Both the position numbers and the translations under genes were made by a program. A stretch of 64,000 bases of DNA from an uncultured Bryobacterales bacterium (GTDB lineage Bacteria; Acidobacteriota; Terriglobia; Bryobacterales; UBA6623), in assembly GCA_958295955.1 (NCBI GenBank), contig OY282420.1, positions 1,192,435-1,256,434 of the forward strand. Direction: 5' to 3'. The notes under the pieces are model-generated. The model ran no database searches and was not told where the DNA came from. It saw nothing but the letters and a program-made list of their open reading frames with translations. Below are positions 1-8,849 of the stretch, in pieces. How positions within the stretch are numbered: the stretch's first letter is position 1; each line of letters starts with the position of its first letter.

Positions 1-176
1 TCGTTCCTGGCGAAATGTCCGCCGACGCGGGTGGCGCGGCGGCCGGTTCCCACCACGCCGATCTTGATTTGCGCATTGGCCGGCGCGCCGCGCACGGACT
101 CCGGCTTGAGAACGGTCAAGGCGGCAAGGGTTCCGGCAGCGTTTCCCAGGATCCGGCGGCGTGTGTTTGCGGGCAT
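1..176 (-). CDS. Gfo/Idh/MocA-family oxidoreductase, N-terminus only (partial)
   Basis: The gene starts at ATG 176 and runs off the left edge, so only about 58 residues are visible. They show a twin-arginine type signal (T-R-R-R-I-L followed by a small hydrophobic stretch) and then the Rossmann start IKIGVVGTGRRATRV, with the G-x-G-x-x-G-like dinucleotide loop typical of Gfo/Idh/MocA proteins. Tat-exported members of this family are common in Acidobacteriota and Planctomycetota and are usually sugar or cyclitol dehydrogenases of unknown substrate. The gene lies 98 nt downstream of the enolase-superfamily gene on the same strand and may be co-transcribed with it. The substrate cannot be told from this fragment. 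Confidence 0.75.
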   Translation of the reverse strand, partial: MPANTRRRILGNAAGTLAALTVLKPESVRGAPANAQIKIGVVGTGRRATRVGGHFARN

Positions 177-274
177 GACGTCCCCCTCACTATAACCGCA
201 GCCGGCAGAAATGGGAACCGCTTTTTCAGTCTTGGGCCGGCTCCCGCAGGGGCGGCGCCGCTTCGAGCCTGCGT

Positions 275-1378
275 TCAGGAGAATTCCATTACCGGCTTGC
301 CCAGGACGTCGGTCTTCGGCGAGACGCCCAGCCCCGGCTCATGGGAAGCGGCCATGCGGCCGTTCCGCCTTTGGGGCGCTCCGTCGGCGATGCCGACGGT
401 TACGTAGCTGTTGAAGTCGGTTGTGGAGAAGAGAAATTCCGGCGGCGTGCCGTGCGCGAGATGGGCGATGGCGGCCGTCGCGATGTCTCCGCCCCAGGAA
501 TCTTCGATGGTCATCGCAATGCCCAGGGAGACGCAAAGATCGCGCGCCTGGCGCGCCCTGGTCAGCCCTCCGAACTTGGCGATCTTGATGTTGACGACGT
601 CCATCGCCAGGTCGGCATGGGCGCGCAGCAGGACGTCGATGCCGTCGACGGTTTCATCGAGGATGAACGGATGCTCGGCGCGGCGGCGGACCGAGAGGCA
701 CTCTGCGTAAGAGAGGCAAGGCTGCTCGATATACACGTCCACGTCTTTCACGGCGCGCACGACCCGCATCGCGTCGTGCATCAGCCAGCCGGTGTTGGCG
801 TCGGCGACGAGGCGGTCGCCGGGCCGGAGCTCGGCCGCGGCCGCGCGGATGCGCTCGATATCCGTTTCGGGCGCGCCGCCGACTTTCAGTTGGAAGCGCC
901 GGTAACCCTCGGCGCGGTATTCCCGGACGCGGGCGGCCATCGCCGCGGGGGACTCCTGAGAGATCGCGCGGTAGAGCGCGGCGCCGCTGCCGTAGCGCCC
1001 GCCCAACAGCTCGCAGAGCGGCAGTCCGGCGGATTGCCCTAAAATGTCCCAACAGGCGATGTCCAGCGCCGATTTGGCGTAGGGGTGGCCTTTGAGCGCG
1101 GCATTCATGCGGCGGTTGAGCTTTTCGAGTTGGCAGGGCGTCTCTCCAATCAGATGAGGAGCGATTGCGGCGATTCCCGCGCGCGCGCCCGCGGCGTAAG
1201 CGGGCAGATAAGCCGGGCCGAGAGGGCAGACTTCGCCGTAGCCCGTAATGCCGGCATCGGTATCGACGCGCGCGACCGTGCTGTCGAAGACCGCGACGGA
1301 TTTTCCGCCGGACCATTTGTAGCTGCCTTCGCGCAGCGGAAGATCGACCTGATAGACACTGATTTTTTTGATTTTCAT
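275..1378 (-). CDS. Enolase-superfamily dehydratase, probable cis-3-hydroxy-L-proline dehydratase
   Basis: The 367-residue protein has the mandelate racemase/muconate lactonizing enzyme layout: an N-terminal capping domain, then a TIM barrel. Visible catalytic elements are Lys165 (QLKVG), the metal ligands Asp193 (DANTGW), Glu218 (IEQP) and Asp241/Glu242 (LDE), and Lys265 on a later strand (NIKIAK). The N-terminal YKWSGG...FDSTV and [11 protein letters not shown] stretches, and the C-terminal EDSWGGD and STTDFNSYV stretches, resemble my memory of cis-3-hydroxy-L-proline dehydratases and related hydroxyproline-betaine epimerases. The reaction would be dehydration of cis-3-hydroxyproline to an imine in the cytoplasm. 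Substrate assignment is by recalled family resemblance; the fold assignment is firm. The ATG at 1378 shares a CATG with the divergent GGDEF gene. Confidence 0.8.
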   Translation of the reverse strand: MKIKKISVYQVDLPLREGSYKWSGGKSVAVFDSTVARVDTDAGITGYGEVCPLGPAYLPAYAAGARAGIAAIAPHLIGETPCQLEKLNRRMNAALKGHPYAKSALDIACWDILGQSAGLPLCELLGGRYGSGAALYRAISQESPAAMAARVREYRAEGYRRFQLKVGGAPETDIERIRAAAAELRPGDRLVADANTGWLMHDAMRVVRAVKDVDVYIEQPCLSYAECLSVRRRAEHPFILDETVDGIDVLLRAHADLAMDVVNIKIAKFGGLTRARQARDLCVSLGIAMTIEDSWGGDIATAAIAHLAHGTPPEFLFSTTDFNSYVTVGIADGAPQRRNGRMAASHEPGLGVSPKTDVLGKPVMEFS

Positions 1379-2495
1379 GCGGCAACCTGACGAGTTTACA
1401 CACGAATTTACATGCGCAACGGGGGGCGGGGCGTCCGACCGCTCAAAACATGCCGCGCTCAGGGAATTGGCGCAGGCGCCGGAAAGGCTGGCGGCGCTTT
1501 ACGACATCTTGCAGACGCCGGCGGCGGACCTCGATTTCGAGCGCAGCTTTGCGCGGTGTCTCCAGAAGCTGCGCAGCGTTTGCTCCGCCGACCGGGGCGG
1601 CATCTATCTTCTGGAGAACGACTCCTATCGTTCGGTCGCGTCCGCCGGCCTGCCGGAACGCAGCGGTTCCCGGCTGCGGCTCGACAGGGGCGCCGAGCCG
1701 TTGCGAACGGCGGAGCGGCGCCGCGCGCCCGTCATCGGCGGTCCGCCTGCCGCTTGCGCGCCGGGAGCGCAGAGCAGCCTCGCGGCGCCGCTGCGTTACG
1801 CCGGCCGCCACGTCGGCGCGCTGTTGCTGACCGCGCGCCGGGCGGGACGGATGACCCGCGAGCACGGCTTGTTCGTCAGCCTGATTACGGACAAGCTGGC
1901 GCAGGCGCTGGTTTCCTCGCGGGAGATGCGGCGGCTTGCGCGCGACGCCCGGACCGACGGAACGACCGGCCTGCCGAACGCGAGGGCGTCGGCGCGCAGG
2001 TTGGAACAGGAACTGGCGCGGGCCGAACGCGAAGGAACGACGGTAGGCGTGCTGTTCCTGGATATCGACGGCTTGAAGCCGGTCAACGACCGCTGCGGCC
2101 ATTCCGCCGGCGACAAGCTGCTCGCCGCCGCGGGCCTGAAGCTGGAGCAGTCCTTGCGCAGCTACGATTTCGTCGGGCGTATCGGCGGCGACGAATTTCT
2201 GGCGATCCTCCCCGGCGCAGATCCGCGCGGAATCGAAAAGCGCATCCGCGAGATCAAGAGGCAGGTGTCGGCGGTTCCCGTCGCAGTGGCGCCCGGCGTG
2301 AAGGTGAGCGCGGCGGTCAGCATCGGCGCGGCTTTCTATCCCCGCGACGGCATGACCGCCCAGGAATTGCTGGATGCGAGCGACCGCAGGATGTATGCGG
2401 ACAAGGAATCCGGTCGTGCGGGACGGCAACGGCGTCAAAACTGGTTCTTCATCGACTCGGGATCGGGTCCCGGGGGATCGCGGCGGATCCAGTAG
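1377..2495 (+). CDS. GAF-GGDEF diguanylate cyclase
   Basis: This soluble cytoplasmic protein of about 372 residues probably makes the second messenger cyclic di-GMP from two GTP. The N-terminal half (from about residue 30 to 185) looks like a GAF sensor domain. The C-terminal half is a GGDEF domain with an intact G-G-D-E-F signature ([12 protein letters not shown]) and an RxxD inhibitory site (R-S-Y-D) five residues before it, so it should be active and product-inhibited. The start is uncertain: ATG 1377 overlaps the start of the divergent dehydratase, TTG 1368 would add three residues, and a TTG near 1467 would give a shorter protein. Its 3' end overlaps the convergent SxtJ-like gene by about 60 nt. 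No membrane segment is seen. The ligand of the GAF domain is unknown. Confidence 0.85.
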   Translation: MRQPDEFTHEFTCATGGGASDRSKHAALRELAQAPERLAALYDILQTPAADLDFERSFARCLQKLRSVCSADRGGIYLLENDSYRSVASAGLPERSGSRLRLDRGAEPLRTAERRRAPVIGGPPAACAPGAQSSLAAPLRYAGRHVGALLLTARRAGRMTREHGLFVSLITDKLAQALVSSREMRRLARDARTDGTTGLPNARASARRLEQELARAEREGTTVGVLFLDIDGLKPVNDRCGHSAGDKLLAAAGLKLEQSLRSYDFVGRIGGDEFLAILPGADPRGIEKRIREIKRQVSAVPVAVAPGVKVSAAVSIGAAFYPRDGMTAQELLDASDRRMYADKESGRAGRQRRQNWFFIDSGSGPGGSRRIQ

Positions 2496-2866
2496 CTCTC
2501 GGCGTTGCGGTCGAAACGCAGGCGCAGCGGATCTTTGCCCAGGGCGCGCATGATGAGTCCCGTCGGCGTCACCACGCCGTAAAACAGCAGCGCCAGAACG
2601 ACCGGACCGACGATGCGGTGCATGACCAGGCCGATCTTGATCCAGACCTTGTTGAACGGCGCCAGCAATTCCGCCTTGACCAGGGCCGCCGCCAGCACCG
2701 CTCCGGCAACGGCCAAGGCCCACCAGCGGGGCGCCCCGCCGTCGAGCAGCGGAAACAGGCCGGCAACCGTGAACGCGCCGGCCATGACGAAGCCGAAGCC
2801 GCGGTCTGAGCCGCCCGCCGCCGGTTCGTCCGGGGTCAGCCGTTCGTGGGTCTCCATGCCGCGCAT
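2435..2866 (-). CDS. SxtJ-like small membrane protein
   Basis: The 143-residue protein has three predicted membrane segments (roughly residues 24-42, 48-68 and 80-103) and a C-terminal tail with the F-D-R-x-A-E-S-Y-W-x-x-R pattern that I recognise from the SxtJ family. SxtJ proteins often sit next to a carbamoyltransferase and a tiny DUF5989 protein, where they are thought to help modify a surface molecule. Neither partner is present here, so the gene is an orphan. It is divergent from the propeller-DUF3604 gene and its end overlaps the cyclase gene tail to tail. Function is unknown; only the family is proposed. ATG at residue 4 is an alternative start. Confidence 0.65.
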   Translation of the reverse strand: MRGMETHERLTPDEPAAGGSDRGFGFVMAGAFTVAGLFPLLDGGAPRWWALAVAGAVLAAALVKAELLAPFNKVWIKIGLVMHRIVGPVVLALLFYGVVTPTGLIMRALGKDPLRLRFDRNAESYWIRRDPPGPDPESMKNQF

Positions 2867-2887
2867 CCTTTTATTCCTCTATCATCA

Positions 2888-5755
2888 ATGAACAACGTCA
2901 TGCGCGTCTTCGTTGCGGTCTTTCTATCTCTGGTTTTTGCCGTTTCCGCGGCCGCGCAGCAGCGGTTCCGCATTCTCTTCGGGGGCGCGGACCCGCAAAT
3001 TCTCGATTGGAGCGGCTCGGTTTCGGCCGAAAACGGCAGCGTAAAGATCGTTGCCCCGTTTCATTTCGGCGCCGGCGAGTCTTACGACGATGCCGGTTGG
3101 CAGGCCAAAAACCACTGGGAAGGCAACTTCAATCTCACGCCGCAAGACGAGGCGTCGTGGCCGGACACGCGATGGAAAGGCGTCGTCGTCGATTTTTCGG
3201 GCGGGAAAGCGGGGCGGGTCGCGGTCGAGACAGCGCAGGGCAAGGGCGTTTTTCGTCCGGCGTCGGTCCGCTTCGGCGAGCCGGCGGCGCTGCTCGACGG
3301 GCGCATCCGCGTCGAGCGCGTTCCCTATTCGCGGCGCATGAGCGACGGTTCGAGCGAGGACGATTATCCGGCGATGACGGTTGCGCCGGACGGCCGCATC
3401 TGGGTCGCCTGGGTCGCTTATGAAAACGGAAAGGACGTCATCAAGATCCGCTCCAGCGCCGACGGCGAAAGCTGGAGCCCGATCGAAACCGTCTCGGAGG
3501 CGCCCGGCGACTACTACCAAGTTGCGCTGGCCTCGAGCGGCAACGGCAAAGTCACGGCGGTCTGGTCGGCGATCGTGAACGGAACGGTCGATCTCTATGC
3601 GCGCGGCTACGCGAACGGCCGTTGGGGCGCCCTGTCGAGGTTGACCGGCGGCCCCGGCCCGAATACGTTTCCCCGGCTCGCCGCGGCGCCGGGCGGCAAG
3701 CTGTTTCTGGTTTGGCAGTCGGGGGCGGCGGGCCATACCGACATCGCGATGATGGTCCGCGAGGACGGCCGCTGGGGGCCGGCGATGCCGGTCACCGAGC
3801 ACCCGGCGAGCGACTGGGAGCCAAGCGTGGCCGTCAATTCCCGAGGCGAAGCCGCGGTCGCATGGGACAGCTACCGCCACGGCAACTACGACATTTTTTA
3901 CCGTTCGTACGCCAACGGCAAGCCGGGCGCCCTGATGCGCGTGACCAAGAGCCCCGATTTCGAGGCGCATGTCTCGGTCGCATTCGATAGCCGGGACCGG
4001 CTTTGGTTTGCCTGGGACAACGGCGGGCCGAACTGGGGCAAAGACTTTTACGGCATCAACGGGATTCACCGCGGCGAGAGCGGCCTGTACTTCCAAAGAC
4101 GCGCTCAGGTGCGCGTGCTCGAACGCGGGCGTCTGTTGCGGCCGGTCGAGCCGCTAGACGCGAAAATGCCGTCCGGCTCGATGAAGCCGGGCCGCATGGG
4201 GCTGGGAGTCGTCCTGGCCAACGAGGTTTTCACCGAGTATCCGCTGCTGCAGGTGGACGGCAAGGGCCGCGTGTGGGCGGTCGTCCGCACGCGAACCATC
4301 GGGCGCGCCAACCCGCCAAGCCTGGCGTCGCGTTCGATTATTCCCTACTGGGTGTTTCGCGCCACGATGTTCGACGGCCACGGCTGGACCGAGCCGGTGC
4401 GCATCCCTTTCTCCGAGGGCCGCAACGAGCAGCGCGCGGCGGTTGCCGTGGACAAGGACGGCTCCCTGTGGGTCGCCGCGCAAGCCGATAACGGTGGCCT
4501 CTTGCCCGCAGACGAGCGCTATCGGCGTTACGACCTGTGGGCGGGGAAAATCGACAACGCGCACGTGCCGGGCGGACCGGTGGAGCGGGAGTTTCTGGTA
4601 GCGGCCGACGACCTGCGCGCGCCGCCGGCAGTCCGCGACAGCAGCCCGTCCCGCAAGCGGCCGCTGTGGAAAACCTACCGCATGGAGGCGGACGGCAAAC
4701 AGTACTCCCTCGTTTGGGGAGACCTTCACCGCCATACCGATCTTTCGTTCGACGGCCACGGCGACGGCAGCATGTACGACGTGTACCGCTACGCGCTCGA
4801 CGCAGCCGGACTGGATTTTCTAGGACCCTCCGAGCATTTGCTGACGACCAACTACACGACGGACTATACCTGGCGGATGGTCGACAAGGCGGTGGATATC
4901 TACAAGATTCCCGGCGTCTTCTATCCGCTGCTGAACTACGAACGCACGGTGCAATACCCTGACGGCCACCGCAACATCGTGGCGATGGGGCGCGGCTATC
5001 AGAAAATCCGGATCAAGACGGGCGCCCGCGCCAACGGCGCGGCCGAAGACGACACGCCGACGTTGTGGGAGAAACTGCTCGACGGGAACGAAAAGCCGAC
5101 GGCGATTTCGATTCCGCATACGAGCGCAACGCAAATGGGCACGGACTGGCGTTACAACGACGAGCGCGTCGAGCGCCTGGTCGAGATGTTTCAGGGCAAC
5201 CGCGATTCCTACGAATACTACGGCGCGCCCCGCGCGGCCGTGGCGGAAAGCCTGCTGGTCGGCGGTTACGTCACGTCGGGCGAGATCCGCCGCAAGGGCT
5301 ACATCTGGAACGCCCTGGCCAAAGGTTACAAGATGGGCTTCATCGCCAGTTCCGACCACCGCTCGACGCACATGTCGTATGCGGCGGCGTACACGCCGGC
5401 GCGCAACTATGCCGACATCTGGAATTCGCTGTACGCCCGCCGCACTTACGCGGCGACGGACAACATCATCGTCGATTTCCAGTGCGCGGGCCGCGCGATG
5501 GGCGCGGCGTTCGCCTCGAACACGGTTCCGAAGCTCGAAATCGGCGTGATCGGCTCCGATACGATCGCGCAGATCGACATCATTAAAGACAACAAGATCG
5601 TTTACACGGCGCATCCCGGCGTCGAGGAGCTTTCGCTGACGTACACGGACCGTGACGTCGAGACGGGCGAGCACTACTACTACGTGCGGGTGATCCAGGA
5701 GGACAACAACATGGCCTGGGCCAGTCCGATCTGGATCGATTACTCCGCAGAGTAA
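2888..5755 (+). CDS. Secreted beta-propeller protein with C-terminal DUF3604 (PHP-like) domain
   Basis: The protein of about 955 residues begins with a clear signal peptide (hydrophobic core, then VSAAAQQ), so it is exported. Residues from about 140 to 550 contain repeated blades with D-G-x-I/L-W-V-A-W and an Asp-box-like S-A-D-G-E-S-W-S, as in BNR/sialidase-type propellers. The last about 330 residues fit DUF3604: a PHP-like H-R-H-T-D motif (GDLHRHTDLS) and a later SSDHRSTH metal-binding motif, which suggests a metal-dependent hydrolase of unknown substrate. ATG 2888 is preferred; ATG 2900 also gives a good signal peptide. A TATCAT hexamer lies at 2880-2885. The gene stands alone between divergent and convergent neighbours. 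Confidence 0.75.
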   Translation: MNNVMRVFVAVFLSLVFAVSAAAQQRFRILFGGADPQILDWSGSVSAENGSVKIVAPFHFGAGESYDDAGWQAKNHWEGNFNLTPQDEASWPDTRWKGVVVDFSGGKAGRVAVETAQGKGVFRPASVRFGEPAALLDGRIRVERVPYSRRMSDGSSEDDYPAMTVAPDGRIWVAWVAYENGKDVIKIRSSADGESWSPIETVSEAPGDYYQVALASSGNGKVTAVWSAIVNGTVDLYARGYANGRWGALSRLTGGPGPNTFPRLAAAPGGKLFLVWQSGAAGHTDIAMMVREDGRWGPAMPVTEHPASDWEPSVAVNSRGEAAVAWDSYRHGNYDIFYRSYANGKPGALMRVTKSPDFEAHVSVAFDSRDRLWFAWDNGGPNWGKDFYGINGIHRGESGLYFQRRAQVRVLERGRLLRPVEPLDAKMPSGSMKPGRMGLGVVLANEVFTEYPLLQVDGKGRVWAVVRTRTIGRANPPSLASRSIIPYWVFRATMFDGHGWTEPVRIPFSEGRNEQRAAVAVDKDGSLWVAAQADNGGLLPADERYRRYDLWAGKIDNAHVPGGPVEREFLVAADDLRAPPAVRDSSPSRKRPLWKTYRMEADGKQYSLVWGDLHRHTDLSFDGHGDGSMYDVYRYALDAAGLDFLGPSEHLLTTNYTTDYTWRMVDKAVDIYKIPGVFYPLLNYERTVQYPDGHRNIVAMGRGYQKIRIKTGARANGAAEDDTPTLWEKLLDGNEKPTAISIPHTSATQMGTDWRYNDERVERLVEMFQGNRDSYEYYGAPRAAVAESLLVGGYVTSGEIRRKGYIWNALAKGYKMGFIASSDHRSTHMSYAAAYTPARNYADIWNSLYARRTYAATDNIIVDFQCAGRAMGAAFASNTVPKLEIGVIGSDTIAQIDIIKDNKIVYTAHPGVEELSLTYTDRDVETGEHYYYVRVIQEDNNMAWASPIWIDYSAE

Positions 5756-5856
5756 CCGCCGCGGGACACGGGGACAGGCGCCGGCGGTCCGCAGTGAAGC
5801 CGCGGGAGCGGCCGCGGCCGGGCGTGCAGTCGGGGTGGATTCGCAGGCGCGCGCGG

Positions 5857-6696
5857 CTATCGCAGCAACTCTTCCAACTCGACCCGGGCGTCGGTTTTTT
5901 CGTCGCGGTATTTCACGATCACCGGGGCGTAGAGCGACAAGCCCCAGTCCTTGCCCCGGCCGGAACCGATCGGACGGGAACCCGGCACGACCACCGCGCC
6001 TTGGGGAATCACCAGCGGTCCGCCGTCCCGCGCCTTGTGCTCCGCGCCGTTGACGATGTCGTACACGGGCGTCGAGCGCGTGAGCACGACGCCCGCGCCG
6101 AGCACCGCCGACTTCTTCACGATCGTGCCCTCGTAAACGCCGCAGTTGCCGCCGACCAGAACATTGTCCTCGACGATCACGGGCAGCGCGCCGACAGGCT
6201 CCAATACGCCTCCGATCTGCGCCGCCGCGCTCAAGTGGCAGTTCTTGCCGATCTGCGCGCAGCTTCCGACCAAGGCATGAGAATCGACCATCGAGCCGTC
6301 GTCCACGTAGCCCCCGACGTTGATATACATCGGCGGCATGCAGGTGACGCTTTTGCCCACGTAGCAGCCGTCGCGCAGGCTCGACCCGCCGGGCACGACG
6401 CGGACACCGTCTTCGATCGTCAATTTCCGCGGCGGATACGTCGCCTTGTCCCAAAACGTGAAGCGGCTGCCGGCATCCGTCATATCGACGGTCCGGCCCA
6501 TGCGGAACCCGACCAGAATGCCCCGCTTGACCCAGGCGTTAACGCGCCAGCCGTGCGGGGCCGCGGGATCGGGTTCGGCCGCCCGCGCGGCGCCGGCGTT
6601 CAAGGCCCGCTTGAACTCTTCGAAAGTCTCCAAATCCTGGTGCGTAAAGTCTTCCGGGCTCTTCTCGAACAAGGCTTCGATCCGCGATTTCAGCAT
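5857..6696 (-). CDS. dapD: Tetrahydrodipicolinate N-succinyltransferase
   Basis: DapD transfers a succinyl group from succinyl-CoA to tetrahydrodipicolinate in the succinylase route to meso-diaminopimelate and lysine, as a soluble trimer. The 279-residue length is normal. An alpha-helical N-terminal domain is followed by a left-handed beta-helix with many hexapeptide repeats (for example MYINVGGYVDDGSMVDSHAL and IVEDNVLVGGNCGVYEGTIV). The start ATG 6696 has a TAGCAT hexamer 9 nt upstream, so the mRNA may be leaderless. No other lysine genes are adjacent. It is convergent with the DUF3604 gene and divergent from the thymidylate-kinase-like pair. The 100-nt gap on its 3' side shows nothing recognisable. 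Confidence 0.95.
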   Translation of the reverse strand: MLKSRIEALFEKSPEDFTHQDLETFEEFKRALNAGAARAAEPDPAAPHGWRVNAWVKRGILVGFRMGRTVDMTDAGSRFTFWDKATYPPRKLTIEDGVRVVPGGSSLRDGCYVGKSVTCMPPMYINVGGYVDDGSMVDSHALVGSCAQIGKNCHLSAAAQIGGVLEPVGALPVIVEDNVLVGGNCGVYEGTIVKKSAVLGAGVVLTRSTPVYDIVNGAEHKARDGGPLVIPQGAVVVPGSRPIGSGRGKDWGLSLYAPVIVKYRDEKTDARVELEELLR

Positions 6697-6768
6697 GAAT
6701 CTTCAATGCTAGCAGCGTAACGCCGCTGTCATGGAACGGTGCTAAAGTGGAAAATTCGGGTTTCTCGA

Positions 6769-7479
6769 GTGAGCAGGTTCGCTCCCAATCGCTACCGCGG
6801 CAAGCTGATTATCGTCGAGGGCATCGACGGGTCGGGCAAGTCGACGCAACTCTCGCTGCTCAGCCAGTGGCTGCGCTCGCAGCGGTTGGCGGTCTCGTTC
6901 AGCGAATGGAACTCGTCGGACATGGTGAAGGGGACGACCCGGCGCGGCAAGAAGAAGCAGATGTTCACGCCGACCACGTTCAGCCTGATTCACGCAACGG
7001 ACTTCGCCGACCGCCACGAACGCTACATTCTGCCCATGCTCAAGGCCGGAGCGGTCGTTTGCGCCGACCGCTATGCCTACACCGCGTTCGCCCGCGACGT
7101 GGCGCGCGGCGTCAGCCGCGCGTGGGTGCGCAACCTCTACAGCATGGCCATCAAGCCGAACTTGGCGTTCTACTTCCGGGTACCGCTCGACGTTGCGCTC
7201 GACCGCATCCTGGGCGGCCGCGCCGCGCTGAAATACTACGAAGCGGGGATGGATCTCGACCTCAGCCAGAACATCGTCGAAAGCTTCCGCATCTTCCAGT
7301 CGCGGATTCTCGAGGAGTACGAGGCCATGAGCGGCGAAATGGGCTTTCACGTGATCGATGCCACGCAATCCATCGAAACGCAGCAGCAGCAGATGCGGCA
7401 AATCGTCATGGACCGCATCGGAGCGGCGCTTGAAAACGATATCCTCCGCTCGCCCTTGGAGATCGACCGTGCCGGCTAA
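6769..7479 (+). CDS. Thymidylate-kinase-like P-loop protein, first of a tandem pair
   Basis: With GTG 6769 as start this is a 236-residue protein of the thymidylate kinase family (dTMP + ATP to dTDP + ADP). It has an intact Walker A (EGIDGSGKST), a D-R-Y motif (CADRYAYTAF) and the conserved fold pattern. It is longer than a typical bacterial Tmk (about 205-215 residues). An upstream GTG at 6739 extends the frame, but a TGCTAAAGT extended -10 at 6740-6748 lies inside that extension and argues for the shorter start. The gene overlaps the next one by 11 nt, so the two are translationally coupled. Both proteins share Y-Y/W-E-A/S-G-M-D near residue 160, which shows common descent. It may be the cell's Tmk or half of a heterodimer. 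Confidence 0.75.
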   Translation: MSRFAPNRYRGKLIIVEGIDGSGKSTQLSLLSQWLRSQRLAVSFSEWNSSDMVKGTTRRGKKKQMFTPTTFSLIHATDFADRHERYILPMLKAGAVVCADRYAYTAFARDVARGVSRAWVRNLYSMAIKPNLAFYFRVPLDVALDRILGGRAALKYYEAGMDLDLSQNIVESFRIFQSRILEEYEAMSGEMGFHVIDATQSIETQQQQMRQIVMDRIGAALENDILRSPLEIDRAG

Positions 7480-8179
7480 CCGCGCGCCTCTCGAATTTTA
7501 CGGCCACCCCCTGCCGGGCATCGATACGTCCGAACTGCAGGGGAAGCTCATCGTGATCGAAGGTCCGGACGTGGTAGGGCGGTCGACGCAAATCCAGCAA
7601 TTGCGGTTCTGGCTGGAGCACAGCGGTTACGCTGTGGTCGATACCGGAATGGCCCGCTCGGCGCTGACGATGAAAGGCATCCAGGACGCCAAGAACGGGC
7701 ACACGCTGGGGCCGCTGACGATGGGCCTGTTTTACATGACGGACTTCGCCGACCGCTTGGAAAACGTCGTCATTCCGGCTCTCCGCGCGGGCTTCGTCGT
7801 GCTGACGGACCGCTATATTTTCTCCCTGATCGCGCGGGCCGCCGCGCGCGGACAGAATGTTCGCTGGCTCGAAGAAGTCGCCGGAATCGCGCTTGTGCCG
7901 CATGCGACGTTCTACCTGCGCGCCGAAGTGGACGATCTCGCCGCCCGCGTCGTCTGCGGGCCGGGGCAGTTCGACTACTGGGAAAGCGGCATGGACGTGC
8001 CCTACGGGAAGAACCGCTGCGATAGCTTCGTCAAGTATCAGACAAAGCTCATCGAGATTCTCGACGGAATGGCCGGGCATTACAACTTCAAGATCGTCAA
8101 CGCCGGCAAGAAACCGGTATTGATCTTCCGCCAACTCCAACGTCAGATCACGCGCGTCCTGCAGGGCGTAGAGAAGTAA
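7469..8179 (+). CDS. Thymidylate-kinase-like protein with Arg in place of P-loop Lys
   Basis: Starting at GTG 7469 this protein is also 236 residues, the same length as its upstream paralogue. The P-loop reads E-G-P-D-V-V-G-R-S-T, so the invariant Walker A lysine is replaced by arginine. The DRY motif (LTDRYIFSLI) and the F-Y-L-R-A strand remain. Loss of the lysine usually abolishes or strongly weakens phosphate transfer, so this subunit may be a catalytically dead partner, a regulator, or an enzyme with a changed mechanism. The 11-nt overlap with the intact paralogue favours a fixed-ratio complex. It is followed 13 nt later by gph. That it belongs to the Tmk fold is clear; its role is inferred. 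Confidence 0.7.
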   Translation: MPANRAPLEFYGHPLPGIDTSELQGKLIVIEGPDVVGRSTQIQQLRFWLEHSGYAVVDTGMARSALTMKGIQDAKNGHTLGPLTMGLFYMTDFADRLENVVIPALRAGFVVLTDRYIFSLIARAAARGQNVRWLEEVAGIALVPHATFYLRAEVDDLAARVVCGPGQFDYWESGMDVPYGKNRCDSFVKYQTKLIEILDGMAGHYNFKIVNAGKKPVLIFRQLQRQITRVLQGVEK

Positions 8180-8192
8180 GCGGGCCCATCGG

Positions 8193-8840
8193 TTGCGAAC
8201 GGATTTCGATCTGCTCGTCTTCGATCTCGACGGCACTCTGATCGACTCGGCTCTCGACTTGGCCCTTGCCGTCAATGCAGTCCGCCGTCATGCCGGTCTG
8301 GGGCCGTTGGAGCACAAGCTGATCTATTCTTATGTCGGCAACGGCGCGCCGACGTTAATCAAGCGCGCTCTCGGACCGGCAGCGTCGGACGAAGCCGTTG
8401 CCGACTGCCTACGGTTTTTTTTCGAGTACTACCGCGACCACATGCTCGACAACACCGATCTGTACCCGGGCGTGCGCGAGGCGGTCGACGACTGGCGCGC
8501 GCGGGGAAAGAGCATGGCTGTGCTGACCAACAAGCCGGTTCGCTTCAGCCGGGGAATCGTCGAAGGCCTTGGACTGGGCGGCCATTTCCGGCGGGTGTAC
8601 GGCGGCAACAGCTTCGAGAAGAAAAAACCCGACCCCTTCGGACTCAACCTGATTATGCAAGAACTCGGGTTCGCGCCCGAGCAAACGCTGATGATCGGCG
8701 ACAGCTCGGTCGATGTCCTGACGGCCCGCAATGCGGGGACGACTTGCGCCGGCGTCACCTTCGGGCTCCGCCCGCAAGACTTCGAGACCCATCCGCCGGA
8801 CATCCTGGTTGACGACATGCGCGATCTCGTCGTCGATTGA
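8193..8840 (+). CDS. gph: HAD-family phosphoglycolate phosphatase
   Basis: The 215-residue protein is a HAD phosphatase of the Gph type, which removes phosphate from 2-phosphoglycolate formed by DNA-end repair or oxygenase activity. Motif I is D-L-D-G-T (FDLDGTLID), motif II is the T in VLTNKP, motif III is K in KKKPDP, and motif IV is GDSSVD, with an alpha-helical cap between motifs I and II. The start is TTG 8193, 13 nt after the second thymidylate-kinase-like gene. ComEC follows after 9 nt, so the four genes 6769-11426 probably form one operon. Related HAD enzymes acting on pyrophosphate or other sugar phosphates cannot be excluded. Confidence 0.85.
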   Translation: MRTDFDLLVFDLDGTLIDSALDLALAVNAVRRHAGLGPLEHKLIYSYVGNGAPTLIKRALGPAASDEAVADCLRFFFEYYRDHMLDNTDLYPGVREAVDDWRARGKSMAVLTNKPVRFSRGIVEGLGLGGHFRRVYGGNSFEKKKPDPFGLNLIMQELGFAPEQTLMIGDSSVDVLTARNAGTTCAGVTFGLRPQDFETHPPDILVDDMRDLVVD

Positions 8841-8849
8841 GGCGGCGCC

